Below are positions 1-8,063 of a stretch of 64,000 nt of DNA, piece by piece; the stretch's first letter is position 1; each line of letters opens with the position of its first letter. The DNA comes from Propionibacteriaceae bacterium (GTDB lineage: Bacteria > Actinomycetota > Actinomycetes > Propionibacteriales > Propionibacteriaceae). The stretch lies in assembly GCA_031272505.1 (NCBI GenBank), contig JAISTQ010000020.1:1-64000 (forward strand). The letters run 5' to 3'. Below the pieces are notes generated by a model. The model did no database searches, was not told the origin of the DNA, and saw only the letters and a list, made by a program, of their open reading frames with translations. The translations under genes and the position numbers were made by a program.

Positions 1-293
1 AGCGAACAAAGAACGTGGGAGCGTAGCGACCACCATGTTTATGAAACTGTTATGTATCCAAAATACGGGAGAACATTGAACCGCGCCCATTGGTGTGCTA
101 CGTTTTTCACGTGGCCAATCACACCATGAGTATCTCCAGCACGCGAATGTGCTGCATGTGTATGGCCTGTCGCTGCCGCTAAGCGTCAATCTCAACCACC
201 CTTTTGGGCCGTAGTGCCCGCTGGCTGACGTAAGCGGCTGATTCAAACCCATCAAGGCAGGATTCCGCCTGCCGCAACCATCAGGAGAAACCA
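1..293 (+). other. Upstream region of metQ, no gene seen
   Basis: No convincing gene lies here; frame 1 is open for 42 codons from the edge but looks non-coding and less GC-rich than the flanks. A small hairpin (GGCAGG at 256-261 pairing with CCTGCC at 268-273) sits about 10 bases before the metQ ribosome binding site (AGGAG, 283-287). The length and position would suit a cis-regulatory leader for a methionine importer, but I could not match the core of SAM-I, SAM-II or SAM-IV riboswitches, so none is called. Confidence 0.5.
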
Positions 294-1247
294 ATGAAAA
301 AGACAACAACGCTAATCGCACTGGCAACCGCCGCCGCATTTGCCTTGGGTGGCTGCAGCTCCGGCGATCCGGCCAACCCAGATACCACCCCGGCCGCCTC
401 GCAACCGGCGGGCGATTTCACCGCCCCCGCCGACGGCGAGAAGGGCAGCCAGTCCAACCCGATCAAGGTCGGCATCGTCGGCCCGGAGCTCGAATATGAC
501 TGGCTGAAGGAAACCGCCGAGGCCGAGGGGCTGTACATCGAGTACGTCACCTTCTCGGATTACACCCAGGCCAACCCGGCGCTGTCCACCGGCGAACTCG
601 ATCTGAACCAGTTCCAGCACCTGCTCTTCTTAGGGCAGTACAACGTCGAATCCGGTTCGGCGCTGGTGCCGCTAGCCTCCACCGCGATCTATCCGCTGCC
701 GCTGTATTCGAAGCAGTACACGTCAGTCGATGAGATTCCGCAGGGCAGCCAGATCGCCATCCCGAACGACGAGACGAACCAGGCCCGCGCCATCTCGGTG
801 CTGGCTTCGGCCGGGCTGTTGACGCTGAAGGACGGCGTGGATCCGCTCTATGCCACCCCGCTGGATATTGACGAAGCCGCCTCCAAGGTGACCGTCACCC
901 CGGTGGCCGCCGAGCAGACCTCGCTTTCGCTGGACGATCCGAACGTCGCCGGCGCCATCATCAACAACAACTGGGCCAAGGATGCCGGGCTCGATCCGAC
1001 CTCTTCGATCGCGAAGGACGATCCGAGCGCTTCCGGTTCGGCCCCGTTCATCAACGTCTGGGCGGGTTCCAGCGCGGACCAGGCCAACGATCCGGCGATC
1101 GCCGAGTTGCTGCGGCTGGCCAAGACGGACGAGTTCAACGCCAAGCTCCAAGAGCAGTTCGCTGATTCCGGAGTGCTGGTGGACAAGTCCGCCGAGGAGC
1201 TTCAGCAGATTTTGACGGACGTAGAGACGCAGATCAAGGCACACTAG
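294..1247 (+). CDS. metQ: Methionine ABC transporter substrate-binding lipoprotein MetQ
   Basis: Binding component of a MetNIQ-type importer, capturing methionine (possibly D-methionine or a related amino acid) outside the membrane. The 317-residue product opens with Lys-Lys, a hydrophobic stretch and a lipobox Leu18-Gly-Gly-Cys21, followed by an Ala/Pro/Ser-rich tether, so it should be a lipoprotein. The NlpA/MetQ fold is recognised from about residue 60 onward, with the family hallmark LSTGELDLNQFQH near residue 100. The ATG at 294 follows AGGAG by six bases. It is first in a rightward cluster with metN and metI, and a strong hairpin separates it from metN. Family assignment is firm; exact ligand is inferred. 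Confidence 0.93.
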   Translation: MKKTTTLIALATAAAFALGGCSSGDPANPDTTPAASQPAGDFTAPADGEKGSQSNPIKVGIVGPELEYDWLKETAEAEGLYIEYVTFSDYTQANPALSTGELDLNQFQHLLFLGQYNVESGSALVPLASTAIYPLPLYSKQYTSVDEIPQGSQIAIPNDETNQARAISVLASAGLLTLKDGVDPLYATPLDIDEAASKVTVTPVAAEQTSLSLDDPNVAGAIINNNWAKDAGLDPTSSIAKDDPSASGSAPFINVWAGSSADQANDPAIAELLRLAKTDEFNAKLQEQFADSGVLVDKSAEELQQILTDVETQIKAH

Positions 1248-1259
1248 AACACAACAACG

Positions 1260-1298
1260 GGTGTTGCTGGCATCTTTCCGCGAGGTGCCGGCAACACC
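1260..1298 (+). promoter_or_regulatory. Intercistronic hairpin between metQ and metN
   Basis: GGTGTTGCTGGCA (1260-1272) pairs with TGCCGGCAACACC (1286-1298): a 13-bp stem with one G-U pair and a 13-nt loop. No T-run follows, so it is more likely an mRNA-processing or stability element (or partial attenuator) that lets the binding protein be made in excess of the ATPase and permease than a full terminator. Confidence 0.6.
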
Positions 1299-1316
1299 GG
1301 CCAAAAGGATACGATC

Positions 1317-2429
1317 ATGACCAGCCCACCCGGAGAGTGTCCGAGCGAGATCATCCGCTTCGAACACGTCAACAAGACTTTTACCGACGGCCACGTAGTC
1401 AAGGCTGTCGACGACGTCACCCTTGAGATCCGCAAGGGTGAGATTTTTGGTTTTATCGGGTATTCCGGAGCCGGAAAATCCACCTTGGTGCGCCTGATCA
1501 ACGCCTTGGAACGGGCCGATTCGGGCTCGATCCAGGTGTTGGGCCAAGAGGTGACGACGCTGGGAGAGCACGAGTTGAACGCGCTGCGTACCGACATTGG
1601 CATGATCTTCCAACAATTCAACCTGTTCTCGGCGCGCACGGTGATCGAGAACGTCGCCTACCCGCTGAAGCTGGCGAAGGAGCCCAAGGCCAAACAACTG
1701 GAACGGGCCCGCGAACTGCTGGATTTCGTCGGCATCTCCGACAAGGCCGACAACTATCCGGCGCAGCTTTCGGGCGGGCAGAAACAGCGCGTCGGCATCG
1801 CCCGCGCCCTGGCTGCCGATCCGGCCATCCTGTTGGCCGACGAGGCCACCAGCGCCCTTGATCCGGAAACCACCCGCGATGTGCTTGATCTGCTCCGGCG
1901 CGTGAATCGGGAGCTGGGCATCACCATCGTCATCATCACGCACGCGATGGAGGTGGTGCAGTACGTGTGCGACCGGGTGGCCGTCATGGAAGAGGGCAAG
2001 GTGGTGGAGTTGGGCTCCACCTACGACGTCTTCTCCACCCCGAAGGAGATCGTCACCCGTCGTTTCATCAACACCGCGCTACACGACCGGCCTTCGCCGG
2101 AGACGGTGGCCCGGTTGCGCAAATACCATCCCGGACGCCTGGTGCTGTTGCGGCTGAAAGACTCGCTCGGCTCGTCACTCGCGCTGACGGCCGCCACCAA
2201 GGGGACGGGCGTGTTCGCCTCCATTGTGTTCGGCTCCATCGTCGAGGTGGAGGAACGCCCGTTCGGCTCGGTGACGTTGGAACTCGTCGGCGAATCCGAG
2301 GCCACCGACGAGGTGATCCGCAGGTTGCAGGACGCGGGCTCGTGGGTGACGGACCTGGGCACCGCCGATGCCCCCTTGGAAGACCCGATCTGGGCTGAGT
2401 TGATGCGGCACGAAGGGAGTGAATCATGA
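1317..2429 (+). CDS. metN: Methionine ABC transporter ATP-binding protein MetN
   Basis: ATPase that powers methionine uptake through MetI. The 370-residue protein shows Walker A GYSGAGKST (residues 48-56), signature LSGGQKQR, Walker B ending LLADEAT, and an H-loop (ITHAMEVV). A C-terminal NIL domain (roughly the last 90 residues) is the regulatory domain that binds methionine and inhibits transport in MetN proteins. The ATG at 1317 has an AAAAGGA site nine bases upstream. The stop overlaps the metI start (ATGA, 2426-2429), indicating translational coupling. Confidence 0.95.
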   Translation: MTSPPGECPSEIIRFEHVNKTFTDGHVVKAVDDVTLEIRKGEIFGFIGYSGAGKSTLVRLINALERADSGSIQVLGQEVTTLGEHELNALRTDIGMIFQQFNLFSARTVIENVAYPLKLAKEPKAKQLERARELLDFVGISDKADNYPAQLSGGQKQRVGIARALAADPAILLADEATSALDPETTRDVLDLLRRVNRELGITIVIITHAMEVVQYVCDRVAVMEEGKVVELGSTYDVFSTPKEIVTRRFINTALHDRPSPETVARLRKYHPGRLVLLRLKDSLGSSLALTAATKGTGVFASIVFGSIVEVEERPFGSVTLELVGESEATDEVIRRLQDAGSWVTDLGTADAPLEDPIWAELMRHEGSES

Positions 2430-3112
2430 TCCCGCTGTTGACACCTTTGGAGAACGGCTGGCAAGACGCCTACACCTCGTATCTGTTCGAATCGCTGGGG
2501 GCCACCTTGATCATGGTCGGGGTCACCCTGGTGGTCGGCGGGCTGTGCGGGCTGGTGATCGGCTTGGCGCTGTTCGCGTCCCGCAAGGGCGGGCTGTTCG
2601 CCAACAAGCCCGTCTTCTTCACGTTGAACTTCCTGGTGAACTTCATCCGTCCCATCCCATTTATCATCTTCCTGGCGGCCATCCGCCCGGTGACGATCGC
2701 GGTCACCGGCCATTCCATCGGCATTGAAAGCGCCATTTTCCCGATGAGCATCATGTGCGCGATGGCCACCTCCCGGCTGGTGGAGCAATCCCTGGTGGGC
2801 ACCGATCCGGGCATCATCGAAGCTGGGCGCGCGATGGGCGCCTCGCGGCTGCACATCCTGATTCGCATCCTGATCCCGGAGGCGCTCGGGCCGCTGATTC
2901 TGGGCTATGTCTTCCTGATCATCGGCATCCTGGACATGTCCGCGATGGCGGGCGCGGTCGGCGCGGGCGGCCTGGGCAACTTTGCCATCCAGTGGGGACA
3001 CAACAAATATAACTACCTGGTGGTTTGGGTTGCGTTGGGCATTATCATCGTGATGGTGCAGATCGTCCAGTCCTTCGGGAACTGGCTCTCGCGCCGGGTG
3101 ATCCACCGCTGA
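2426..3112 (+). CDS. metI: Methionine ABC transporter permease MetI
   Basis: Membrane-spanning subunit of the MetNIQ importer. The 228-residue product has five hydrophobic segments, and the cytoplasmic EAA loop is clear (EAGRAMGASRLHILIRIL), the contact point for the MetN ATPase. Length and topology are normal for the BPD_transp_1 family. It overlaps metN by four bases. The next gene begins 32 bases downstream after its own AAGGAGA site and may be cotranscribed. Confidence 0.95.
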   Translation: MIPLLTPLENGWQDAYTSYLFESLGATLIMVGVTLVVGGLCGLVIGLALFASRKGGLFANKPVFFTLNFLVNFIRPIPFIIFLAAIRPVTIAVTGHSIGIESAIFPMSIMCAMATSRLVEQSLVGTDPGIIEAGRAMGASRLHILIRILIPEALGPLILGYVFLIIGILDMSAMAGAVGAGGLGNFAIQWGHNKYNYLVVWVALGIIIVMVQIVQSFGNWLSRRVIHR

Positions 3113-3144
3113 ACCACCGCCGTCAACACCACAAGGAGAGAAAG

Positions 3145-4359
3145 ATGACTGAGCGTCAGTTGCCCAAATTGAAGGACTTCCTGCCGCTGTTGCAGCCGAA
3201 TCCGATCATCTGGGATCCGACGGAGCGGCGGCTCTCGAAAGCGCACAAGATCGAGGATCTGCGGCTGATCGCGAAGCGGCGTACCCCGAAGGCGATCTTC
3301 GAGTACGTGGACGGCGGCTCGGAGTATGAGGCGACGCTGCGCAAGGCGCGCTACCTGTTCCGGCAGTTGGAGTTGGTGCCCACGGTGATGGTGGACGTGG
3401 AGAACGTCGACACCACCCGGCAGATTCTAGGCAAACCGGCCTCCTACCCGTGGGTGTTCACGCCGACGGGGGTGACGCGGGTGATGCACCACGAGGGCGA
3501 GATCGCGGTGGCCCGCTCGGCGGAACGGTTCGGGGTGCCCTATGGGCTCTCGGTGATCTCGACGACGCTGATCGAGGACGTCGCCAAGGCGGCTCCGCAC
3601 GGACGGAACTTCCTCGGCTCCGGGGTGCCCGCGGATCGCGAGCTGGGCAAGAAACTGTTCGACCGGGCAAAGGCGAACGGGTTTGAGGCGTTGGTCGTTT
3701 ATGTGGACGGGGCGACGCCGGGGGCGCGGCTCCGAGATCGATACAACGGCCTGACGATTCCGCCGCATCCGACGTTGAAGACCTTCGTGGACGGGGCGCT
3801 GCACCCGAACTGGTGGTTCAACTTTTTCACCACCGCGCCGATCTCCTTCCCGAACGTGGACATCCCGCCGGGCGGCTCGGTGCACGAGATCTCCAGCCAG
3901 TTGGGCAACCCGGCGGCGTCCATCAAGGACTTCGAATGGGTCGTCAAAGAGTGGGGCGGGCCGGTGGTCGCCAAAGGCATGGCCACCGCCAAAGACGCCC
4001 GACGCCTAGTGGACGCGGGGGCTGCGGGCGTGGTCTTGTCCGCGCACGGCGGCCGTCAATTCGACCAAGGGCCGCTGCCGCTGCGGGCGCTGCCCTCCGT
4101 CGTCCAAGAAGTTGGCAAAGAAGCCGAGGTCTTCATCGACACCGGCATCATGAACGCCGCCGACATGCTCGCCGCCATCGCCCTCGGCGCCACCGGCGTC
4201 TTCGTCGGCCGCATCTACCTCTACGGCCTGATGGCCGGCGGCGAACGCGGCGTCGACCGCGCCCAGGAAATCCTCACCGAACAGATGATCCGCATCATGA
4301 AACTCATGGGCGTCACCTCCCTCGACCAACTCACCCCCGACCACGTCATCCTCCCCTGA
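3145..4359 (+). CDS. FMN-dependent alpha-hydroxy-acid dehydrogenase/oxidase
   Basis: TIM-barrel flavoenzyme of the L-lactate dehydrogenase (LldD)/glycolate oxidase family, oxidising a 2-hydroxy acid to a 2-oxo acid. The 404-residue protein keeps the catalytic His-Arg motif (SAHGGRQFD), the FMN-binding Lys (VVAKGM) and the phosphate-site Arg (FVGRIYLYG). By eye, the tyrosine equivalent to glycolate oxidase Tyr24 is present (FEYVDGG), but the second active-site tyrosine (Tyr129 region) appears replaced in NFLGSGVPAD, so substrate preference may differ from lactate. The start is the ATG at 3145, preceded by AAGGAGAGAAAG; a longer upstream reading overlaps metI and lacks family similarity. It lies directly behind metQNI, which hints at a hydroxy acid related to methionine, but that is inference. 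Confidence 0.85.
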   Translation: MTERQLPKLKDFLPLLQPNPIIWDPTERRLSKAHKIEDLRLIAKRRTPKAIFEYVDGGSEYEATLRKARYLFRQLELVPTVMVDVENVDTTRQILGKPASYPWVFTPTGVTRVMHHEGEIAVARSAERFGVPYGLSVISTTLIEDVAKAAPHGRNFLGSGVPADRELGKKLFDRAKANGFEALVVYVDGATPGARLRDRYNGLTIPPHPTLKTFVDGALHPNWWFNFFTTAPISFPNVDIPPGGSVHEISSQLGNPAASIKDFEWVVKEWGGPVVAKGMATAKDARRLVDAGAAGVVLSAHGGRQFDQGPLPLRALPSVVQEVGKEAEVFIDTGIMNAADMLAAIALGATGVFVGRIYLYGLMAGGERGVDRAQEILTEQMIRIMKLMGVTSLDQLTPDHVILP

Positions 4360-4367
4360 CGCCCTCG

Positions 4368-4512
4368 GATCACTCAACAGATTGCGAAAACAGCCCTTCT
4401 GGGAAACGATTGAGTGATTCCGGGCCGAAAAACGGCCGTTTTGGCGGTTTTCACTCGAAAAACCACTCAATCGTTTTGAAAACGGGTGGTTTTTAGCATC
4501 CATTGAGTAGTT
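4368..4512. repeat. Dispersed palindromic repeat R1, copy A (145 bp)
   Basis: Closely similar and equal in length to 18631-18775. The motif ACTCAA(T) occurs four times in alternating orientation: near the left end, then inverted after AAACG, then direct again (CCACTCAATCG), then inverted at the right end (ATTGAGTAGTT). A central GGCCG-AAAAA-CGGCC hairpin divides the element. It has terminal inverted repeats and no coding capacity, like a MITE or a REP/BIME-type element. Origin is inferred. Confidence 0.8.
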
Positions 4513-4535
4513 CCGGCCCCGATCCCTGTCTCCGA

Positions 4536-4609
4536 CCCGTTCAGATTTGAGTTCTTGCACTTTCTGTCGACGTGTCACTACCAAAACCCAGATCTGAACG
4601 CCGCAGCAC
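4536..4609 (+). repeat. Dispersed repeat R3, copy A (74 bp)
   Basis: Matches the reverse complement of 46136-46209 at 70 of 74 positions by hand alignment. The ends are imperfect inverted repeats: GTTCAGATTTGAGTT on the left and AACCCAGATCTGAAC on the right. It starts 23 bases after R1 copy A. No coding potential. Confidence 0.8.
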
Positions 4610-4766
4610 ACCGTCACCCACCTTGTCCCCGTCCTCCCTTCCCCTTCTTTCAAATCCGCCGGTCGCCTTGACTTGCGGACCAACAGGTGTGCATGGCGGG
4701 AAGCCTGGCCCGCGAGTGGGGGTGGCACTATCGAAAAGGGGTGGGGAGGTGCGGGGCGCAGGGTGT

Positions 4767-4804
4767 GGAAGGGGGGCGGGGGAAGGGGGGCGGGGGAAGG
4801 GAGG
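4767..4804 (+). repeat. G-rich 14-bp tandem repeat, possible G-quadruplex
   Basis: Unit GGAAGGGGGGCGGG at 4767-4780 and 4781-4794, followed by a degenerate third unit. It contains at least four G-runs of three or more with short loops on the plus strand, so it fits the G-quadruplex pattern. It lies about 30 bases past the stop of the leftward MFS gene, on the strand opposite to that transcript. Confidence 0.55.
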
Positions 4805-4833
4805 ACGGAACCGGGTGGGGGACGGGAGTAGCG

Positions 4834-6285
4834 CTACTGGCGGGAGAGGCGGCGTTCGTGGATGAGGTAGGCGGCGGCGAGGATGGTGGTGAGGGTGAGG
4901 ATGATGGTGATGGTGGCGTAGGCGACCATGGTGGCTTGGTGGTGGTTGGAGGTGGGGAGGACGGCGAAGAAGATGCCGGTGAGGACGGCGTTGCCGACGG
5001 CGGTGGAGACGCGCTCCATCATGGATTTGACCCCGCCGGCGGTGCCGGACATTTCGAGGGGGACGTCGAGCATGGCCAGGGTCTGGTTGGCGGTGGCGAA
5101 GCTGCCTTGGCCGGCGCCGTAGAAGGAGAGGGTGAGCAGCAGCCACCAGGCGCTCACGCCGTAGGCCAGGTTCAGGTAGACGACGGCGAGGCTCGTCAAC
5201 GCGCCCATGATGTTCATGAAGAGCGCCGCGACCACCAGTTTGTTGCGCCATTTGAGTACCTTGCGGCCCGCCCAGATCGCGACGAACCCGGAGACGAAGG
5301 CGTCCGGCAGCCCGATCATGGATGAGTGCAGCGCGTCCCAACCCAAGCCCTGCTGCAGGAACATGGCGACGATCACGAAGATCGAGGTGATGCCGAGGAA
5401 GTTCATGGTGGAGATCAGCGTCTGGTGGGAGAAGGATTTCAGCTTCAGCAGTTGCAGATCGACCATCGGCTCATGCCCGGCGCGCTTGTAGCGCCACTCC
5501 CAGCACAGCCAGAGCCCGGCCAGCGGCAGCGCGGCGGCCACGATGGCGAAGCGCCATAGCGGCAGGTCGACGAGCATGAACGGCAGCATCACCGAGACCA
5601 CGGTGCCGGTGAGCAGCAGCGCCCCGATGGGATCGAAGTCAATGGAGATCAGGTGCGATTCGCCGGAGCGGAAATGCTCGCGCTCGCGCTCGAACGGGAA
5701 CCAGCGCAGGGCGAGCAGCACCCCGAGCAGCCCGACGGGGAAGTTGATGATGAACGGCAGCCGCCAGCCGATGTCGGTGCCGAATGACGAGATGAGCACC
5801 CCGGTGAGCAGCGGCCCGACCACCACCGCGGCGGCCACCACCACCCCGTTCAGCGCATAGGCCCGCGCCCGGCCCTGGCCGGTGAAGTATTGCTGGATCA
5901 TGCCGACGGTCTGGGGACCCTGCATCCCGGCGCCGATGCCCTGGCAGACCCGGCAGAGGTTCAACAGCAGCGGAGAGGTGGCCAAACCGCAGGCCAAGGA
6001 GGCGCAGGCGAACACCGCGAAGCCGATGGTGAACACCGAGCCGCGGCCGATCACGTCCCCGAGCCGCCCGAAGGGCACCAGGCAGATGCCAATCGCCAGG
6101 GCATAACCGGACAGCACCCACTGGATGTCCGTCGGGTGCGCGTTCAAGGCCGTCTCCATGGAGGGGAGGGCCACGTTCACCGAGGAAATCTGCATCAGCG
6201 TCATCGCCAGCGCCACCAAGTTGACGAAGAGGATGAGACGGCGGTCAAACGTCCGCTTCACCCCTGGTACGACGATCTTGTTCAC
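4834..6285 (-). CDS. MFS transporter, DHA2 (EmrB/QacA-like) family
   Basis: Integral membrane proton-driven transporter of the major facilitator superfamily. Using the GTG at 6285 (AAGGAG four bases upstream) gives 483 residues with roughly 14 hydrophobic segments. The N-terminal part has the superfamily motif GRLGDVIGRGSVF and the conserved start of helix 1 (NVALPSMETALN). The C-terminal half includes MSGTAGGVKSMMERVSTAVGN, typical of DHA2 drug or metabolite exporters. A longer upstream reading to 6402 adds a non-membrane tail without family similarity. It is divergent from aldA across a 244-base regulatory interval, so its substrate might relate to aldehyde or hydroxy-acid metabolism, but no specific substrate can be assigned. 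Confidence 0.82.
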   Translation of the reverse strand: MNKIVVPGVKRTFDRRLILFVNLVALAMTLMQISSVNVALPSMETALNAHPTDIQWVLSGYALAIGICLVPFGRLGDVIGRGSVFTIGFAVFACASLACGLATSPLLLNLCRVCQGIGAGMQGPQTVGMIQQYFTGQGRARAYALNGVVVAAAVVVGPLLTGVLISSFGTDIGWRLPFIINFPVGLLGVLLALRWFPFEREREHFRSGESHLISIDFDPIGALLLTGTVVSVMLPFMLVDLPLWRFAIVAAALPLAGLWLCWEWRYKRAGHEPMVDLQLLKLKSFSHQTLISTMNFLGITSIFVIVAMFLQQGLGWDALHSSMIGLPDAFVSGFVAIWAGRKVLKWRNKLVVAALFMNIMGALTSLAVVYLNLAYGVSAWWLLLTLSFYGAGQGSFATANQTLAMLDVPLEMSGTAGGVKSMMERVSTAVGNAVLTGIFFAVLPTSNHHQATMVAYATITIILTLTTILAAAYLIHERRLSRQ

Positions 6286-6390
6286 AACACTCCTTACGAG
6301 CCTCACCAGTGCCTTGATAAGGGTACACGGTGCTCGTTGCGCTAGTGCGCAGCAATGGGAAACACGAGGTGCGGAAGTGGAAAAAATGAA

Positions 6391-6401
6391 TGGTATGACC
6401 A
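6391..6401. promoter_or_regulatory. TGGT-N3-ACCA palindrome upstream of aldA (FadR/GntR-type operator)
   Basis: TGGTATGACCA is a palindrome of the form bound by FadR-subfamily GntR regulators (PdhR, LldR, GlcC). It overlaps a plausible -35 (TGACCA, 6396-6401) spaced 17 bases from a -10-like TAGAGT (6419-6424), where binding would block transcription. A second site of the same form lies in front of lutABC at 42028-42038. Confidence 0.5.
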
Positions 6402-6424
6402 AAACTTGCCAGATGGGCTAGAGT
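6396..6424 (+). promoter_or_regulatory. Candidate aldA promoter
   Basis: TGACCA (6396-6401), a 17-base spacer and TAGAGT (6419-6424) resemble a housekeeping sigma promoter. The resulting leader of about 100 bases ends in a strong AAAGGAGGG site (6512-6520) before the aldA ATG. Confidence 0.4.
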
Positions 6425-6529
6425 GGTGTCAATCAGCGCAAGATGTGCCGTCACACTTTCGTCAATGCCGACAATGAGGTGGTTCACGAAGATGTGAAGG
6501 GCACCTGAATCAAAGGAGGGTACTGCCGT

Positions 6530-7954
6530 ATGGCAACCTATCAGCAACTAATCAACGGCGAACTCGTTGACGCCTCAACTGGCGAGTGGTTCGAAGTTGA
6601 GAATCCCTATACCAATCAGATCATCGGTGTGGCCCCGAAGGGCAACGCCAATGACGCCGACGCCGCCCTTAGCGCCGCCAAGGCTGCCCAGAAGGCTTGG
6701 GCCAAAGAAGCCTCGGCGACTCGCGCCGGCTATCTCAAGCAAATGGCGCAGGCCATCCGCGACAACCGCCTCGAGCTGGCGGAGCTGCTGCTTTCGGAGC
6801 AGGCGAAGGTAGCCGGGCTGGCGCAGGTCGAGATCGACTTCACCGCCGACTACTTCGATTACTACGCCGGCTGGGCGAACATCTACGAAGGTGAAATCAT
6901 CCAGTCCCGCGATCCGCAGGAGAAGATGTTCCTCTTCCAGAAGCCGATCGGCGTAATCGTCGGCATCTGCCCGTGGAACTTCCCGTTCTTCGTGATGGCC
7001 CGCAAGGTGGCCCCGTCGATGCTCGTCGGCTGCACCTCCGTCATCAAGCCGTCCAGCACCACCCCGTTGACGACGCTGCGCTTCGCGGAATTGATCAAGG
7101 ACATCGTGCCCAAGGGCGTGGTGAACTTCGTCACCGGTGGCGGCGGCACCCTGGGCGAGGCCCTGGTGAAGCACCCGCTGTCCGACATGGTCTCCCTGAC
7201 GGGTTCCGTCGAGGCTGGCGTGGAGATCATCAAGAGCTCCGCCGAGAAGATCATGAAGACTTCGCTCGAGCTGGGCGGCAAGGCTCCGGCCATTGTCTTC
7301 CCGGATGCCGACATTGATCTCGCCGTCGAGGCCGTGAAGAATTCGCGCCTCATCTTCTCCGGCCAGGTCTGCAACTGCGCCGAGCGCGCCTACGTCCACG
7401 CGGACGTCTATGACGAGTTCGTCGCCAAGCTGAAGGCCGCCTTCGAGGCTGCCGATTATGGCGATCCGCACACCGCTGGCGATTACTCCTCGCAGGTCGA
7501 CAAGGGCCAGCTGGAGAAGATCTCGGGCATGGTGGAGCGCGCGAAGGCCGCGGGCGCCGAAGTGCTCACCGGCGGCAAGCCGGCCGACAAGGGCACCGGC
7601 TACTTCTACGAGCCGACGATCCTGCTGAATGCCACCCAGGATTCCGAGATCGTGCAGAAAGAGGTCTTCGGGCCGGTGCTGCCGATCATCAAGTGGGACG
7701 ACTACGACACCGTCATCGATCAGGCGAATGGCGTCGAGTATGGCCTCACCTCCTCGGTGTTCTCCAAGAGCCTCTCCACCGTGTTGCAGGCGCTCACCGA
7801 TCTGAACTTCGGCGAGACGTATGTGAACCGTCACCACTTCGAGGATCTGCAGGGCTGGCACGCTGGCTGGCGCAAGTCCGGTATCGGTGGCGCGGACGGC
7901 AAGCACGGCCTGTTCGAGTATCTGCAGCAGCAGTTGGCTTACATCAAGTTCTAA
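6530..7954 (+). CDS. aldA: Aldehyde dehydrogenase, AldA (lactaldehyde/glycolaldehyde) type
   Basis: NAD-dependent soluble enzyme oxidising an aldehyde to a carboxylate. The 474-residue sequence follows E. coli AldA closely: catalytic Cys in SGQVCNCAERAYVH, general-base Glu in ELGGKAP, Rossmann nucleotide site SLTGSVEAG, and the distinctive C-terminal RHHFEDLQGWHAGWRKSG. AldA enzymes turn L-lactaldehyde into L-lactate and glycolaldehyde into glycolate. The ATG at 6530 is preceded by AAAGGAGGG. Its product lactate is the substrate of LutABC encoded at 39-42 kb, and both promoters share a palindrome. Family is firm; physiological substrate is inferred. Confidence 0.9.
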   Translation: MATYQQLINGELVDASTGEWFEVENPYTNQIIGVAPKGNANDADAALSAAKAAQKAWAKEASATRAGYLKQMAQAIRDNRLELAELLLSEQAKVAGLAQVEIDFTADYFDYYAGWANIYEGEIIQSRDPQEKMFLFQKPIGVIVGICPWNFPFFVMARKVAPSMLVGCTSVIKPSSTTPLTTLRFAELIKDIVPKGVVNFVTGGGGTLGEALVKHPLSDMVSLTGSVEAGVEIIKSSAEKIMKTSLELGGKAPAIVFPDADIDLAVEAVKNSRLIFSGQVCNCAERAYVHADVYDEFVAKLKAAFEAADYGDPHTAGDYSSQVDKGQLEKISGMVERAKAAGAEVLTGGKPADKGTGYFYEPTILLNATQDSEIVQKEVFGPVLPIIKWDDYDTVIDQANGVEYGLTSSVFSKSLSTVLQALTDLNFGETYVNRHHFEDLQGWHAGWRKSGIGGADGKHGLFEYLQQQLAYIKF

Positions 7955-8006
7955 AAATCTCTCTGACGGGCTCCTGCCAGCCTGTCTCGGATTCATACTT
8001 CACCGC

Positions 8007-8043
8007 AGGGGTGCCGCAATGCGCAGCGGCGCCCCTTCGGTTT
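8007..8043 (+). terminator. Terminator-like hairpin between convergent aldA and glycerophosphotransferase genes
   Basis: AGGGGTGCCGC (8007-8017) pairs with GCGGCGCCCCT (8026-8036), an 11-bp stem with one G-U pair and an 8-nt loop, followed by TCGGTTT. The T-run is short, but position and stem strength fit a terminator for aldA. Confidence 0.55.
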
Positions 8044-8063
8044 AAAGTGACGGTGGCAGACGG

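Larger units (their letters stand above)
4360..4833. other. 474-base gene-free region with dispersed repeats
   Basis: No protein-coding gene is supported between the convergent dehydrogenase and MFS genes. The region carries palindromic repeat R1 (first copy), repeat R3 (first copy) and a G-rich tandem array, each listed separately. Open frames here (for example long Arg/Pro or Gly-rich readings on both strands) are low-complexity by-products of base composition. Confidence 0.75.

Noticed and set aside
231..275. Possible tRNA-like TTCAAACC segment before metQ
   Set aside because: No acceptor stem, anticodon arm or CCA can be built around it; no tRNA elsewhere either.
1..293. Possible SAM-type riboswitch upstream of metQ
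   Set aside because: The leader has a small hairpin, but I could not match the conserved cores of SAM-I, SAM-II or SAM-IV. A covariance search would be needed.
2021..3106. Long minus-strand frame (361 codons) opposite metN and metI
   Set aside because: It is antisense to two firmly identified genes, has Arg/His/Gln-rich composition typical of shadow frames, and shows no domain.
4368..4609. Insertion sequence remnant
   Set aside because: Terminal inverted repeats exist, but there is no transposase fragment and no visible target-site duplication.
6575..7996. 473-codon minus-strand frame opposite aldA
   Set aside because: Antisense shadow of a GC-rich gene; no recognisable motif or ribosome site.
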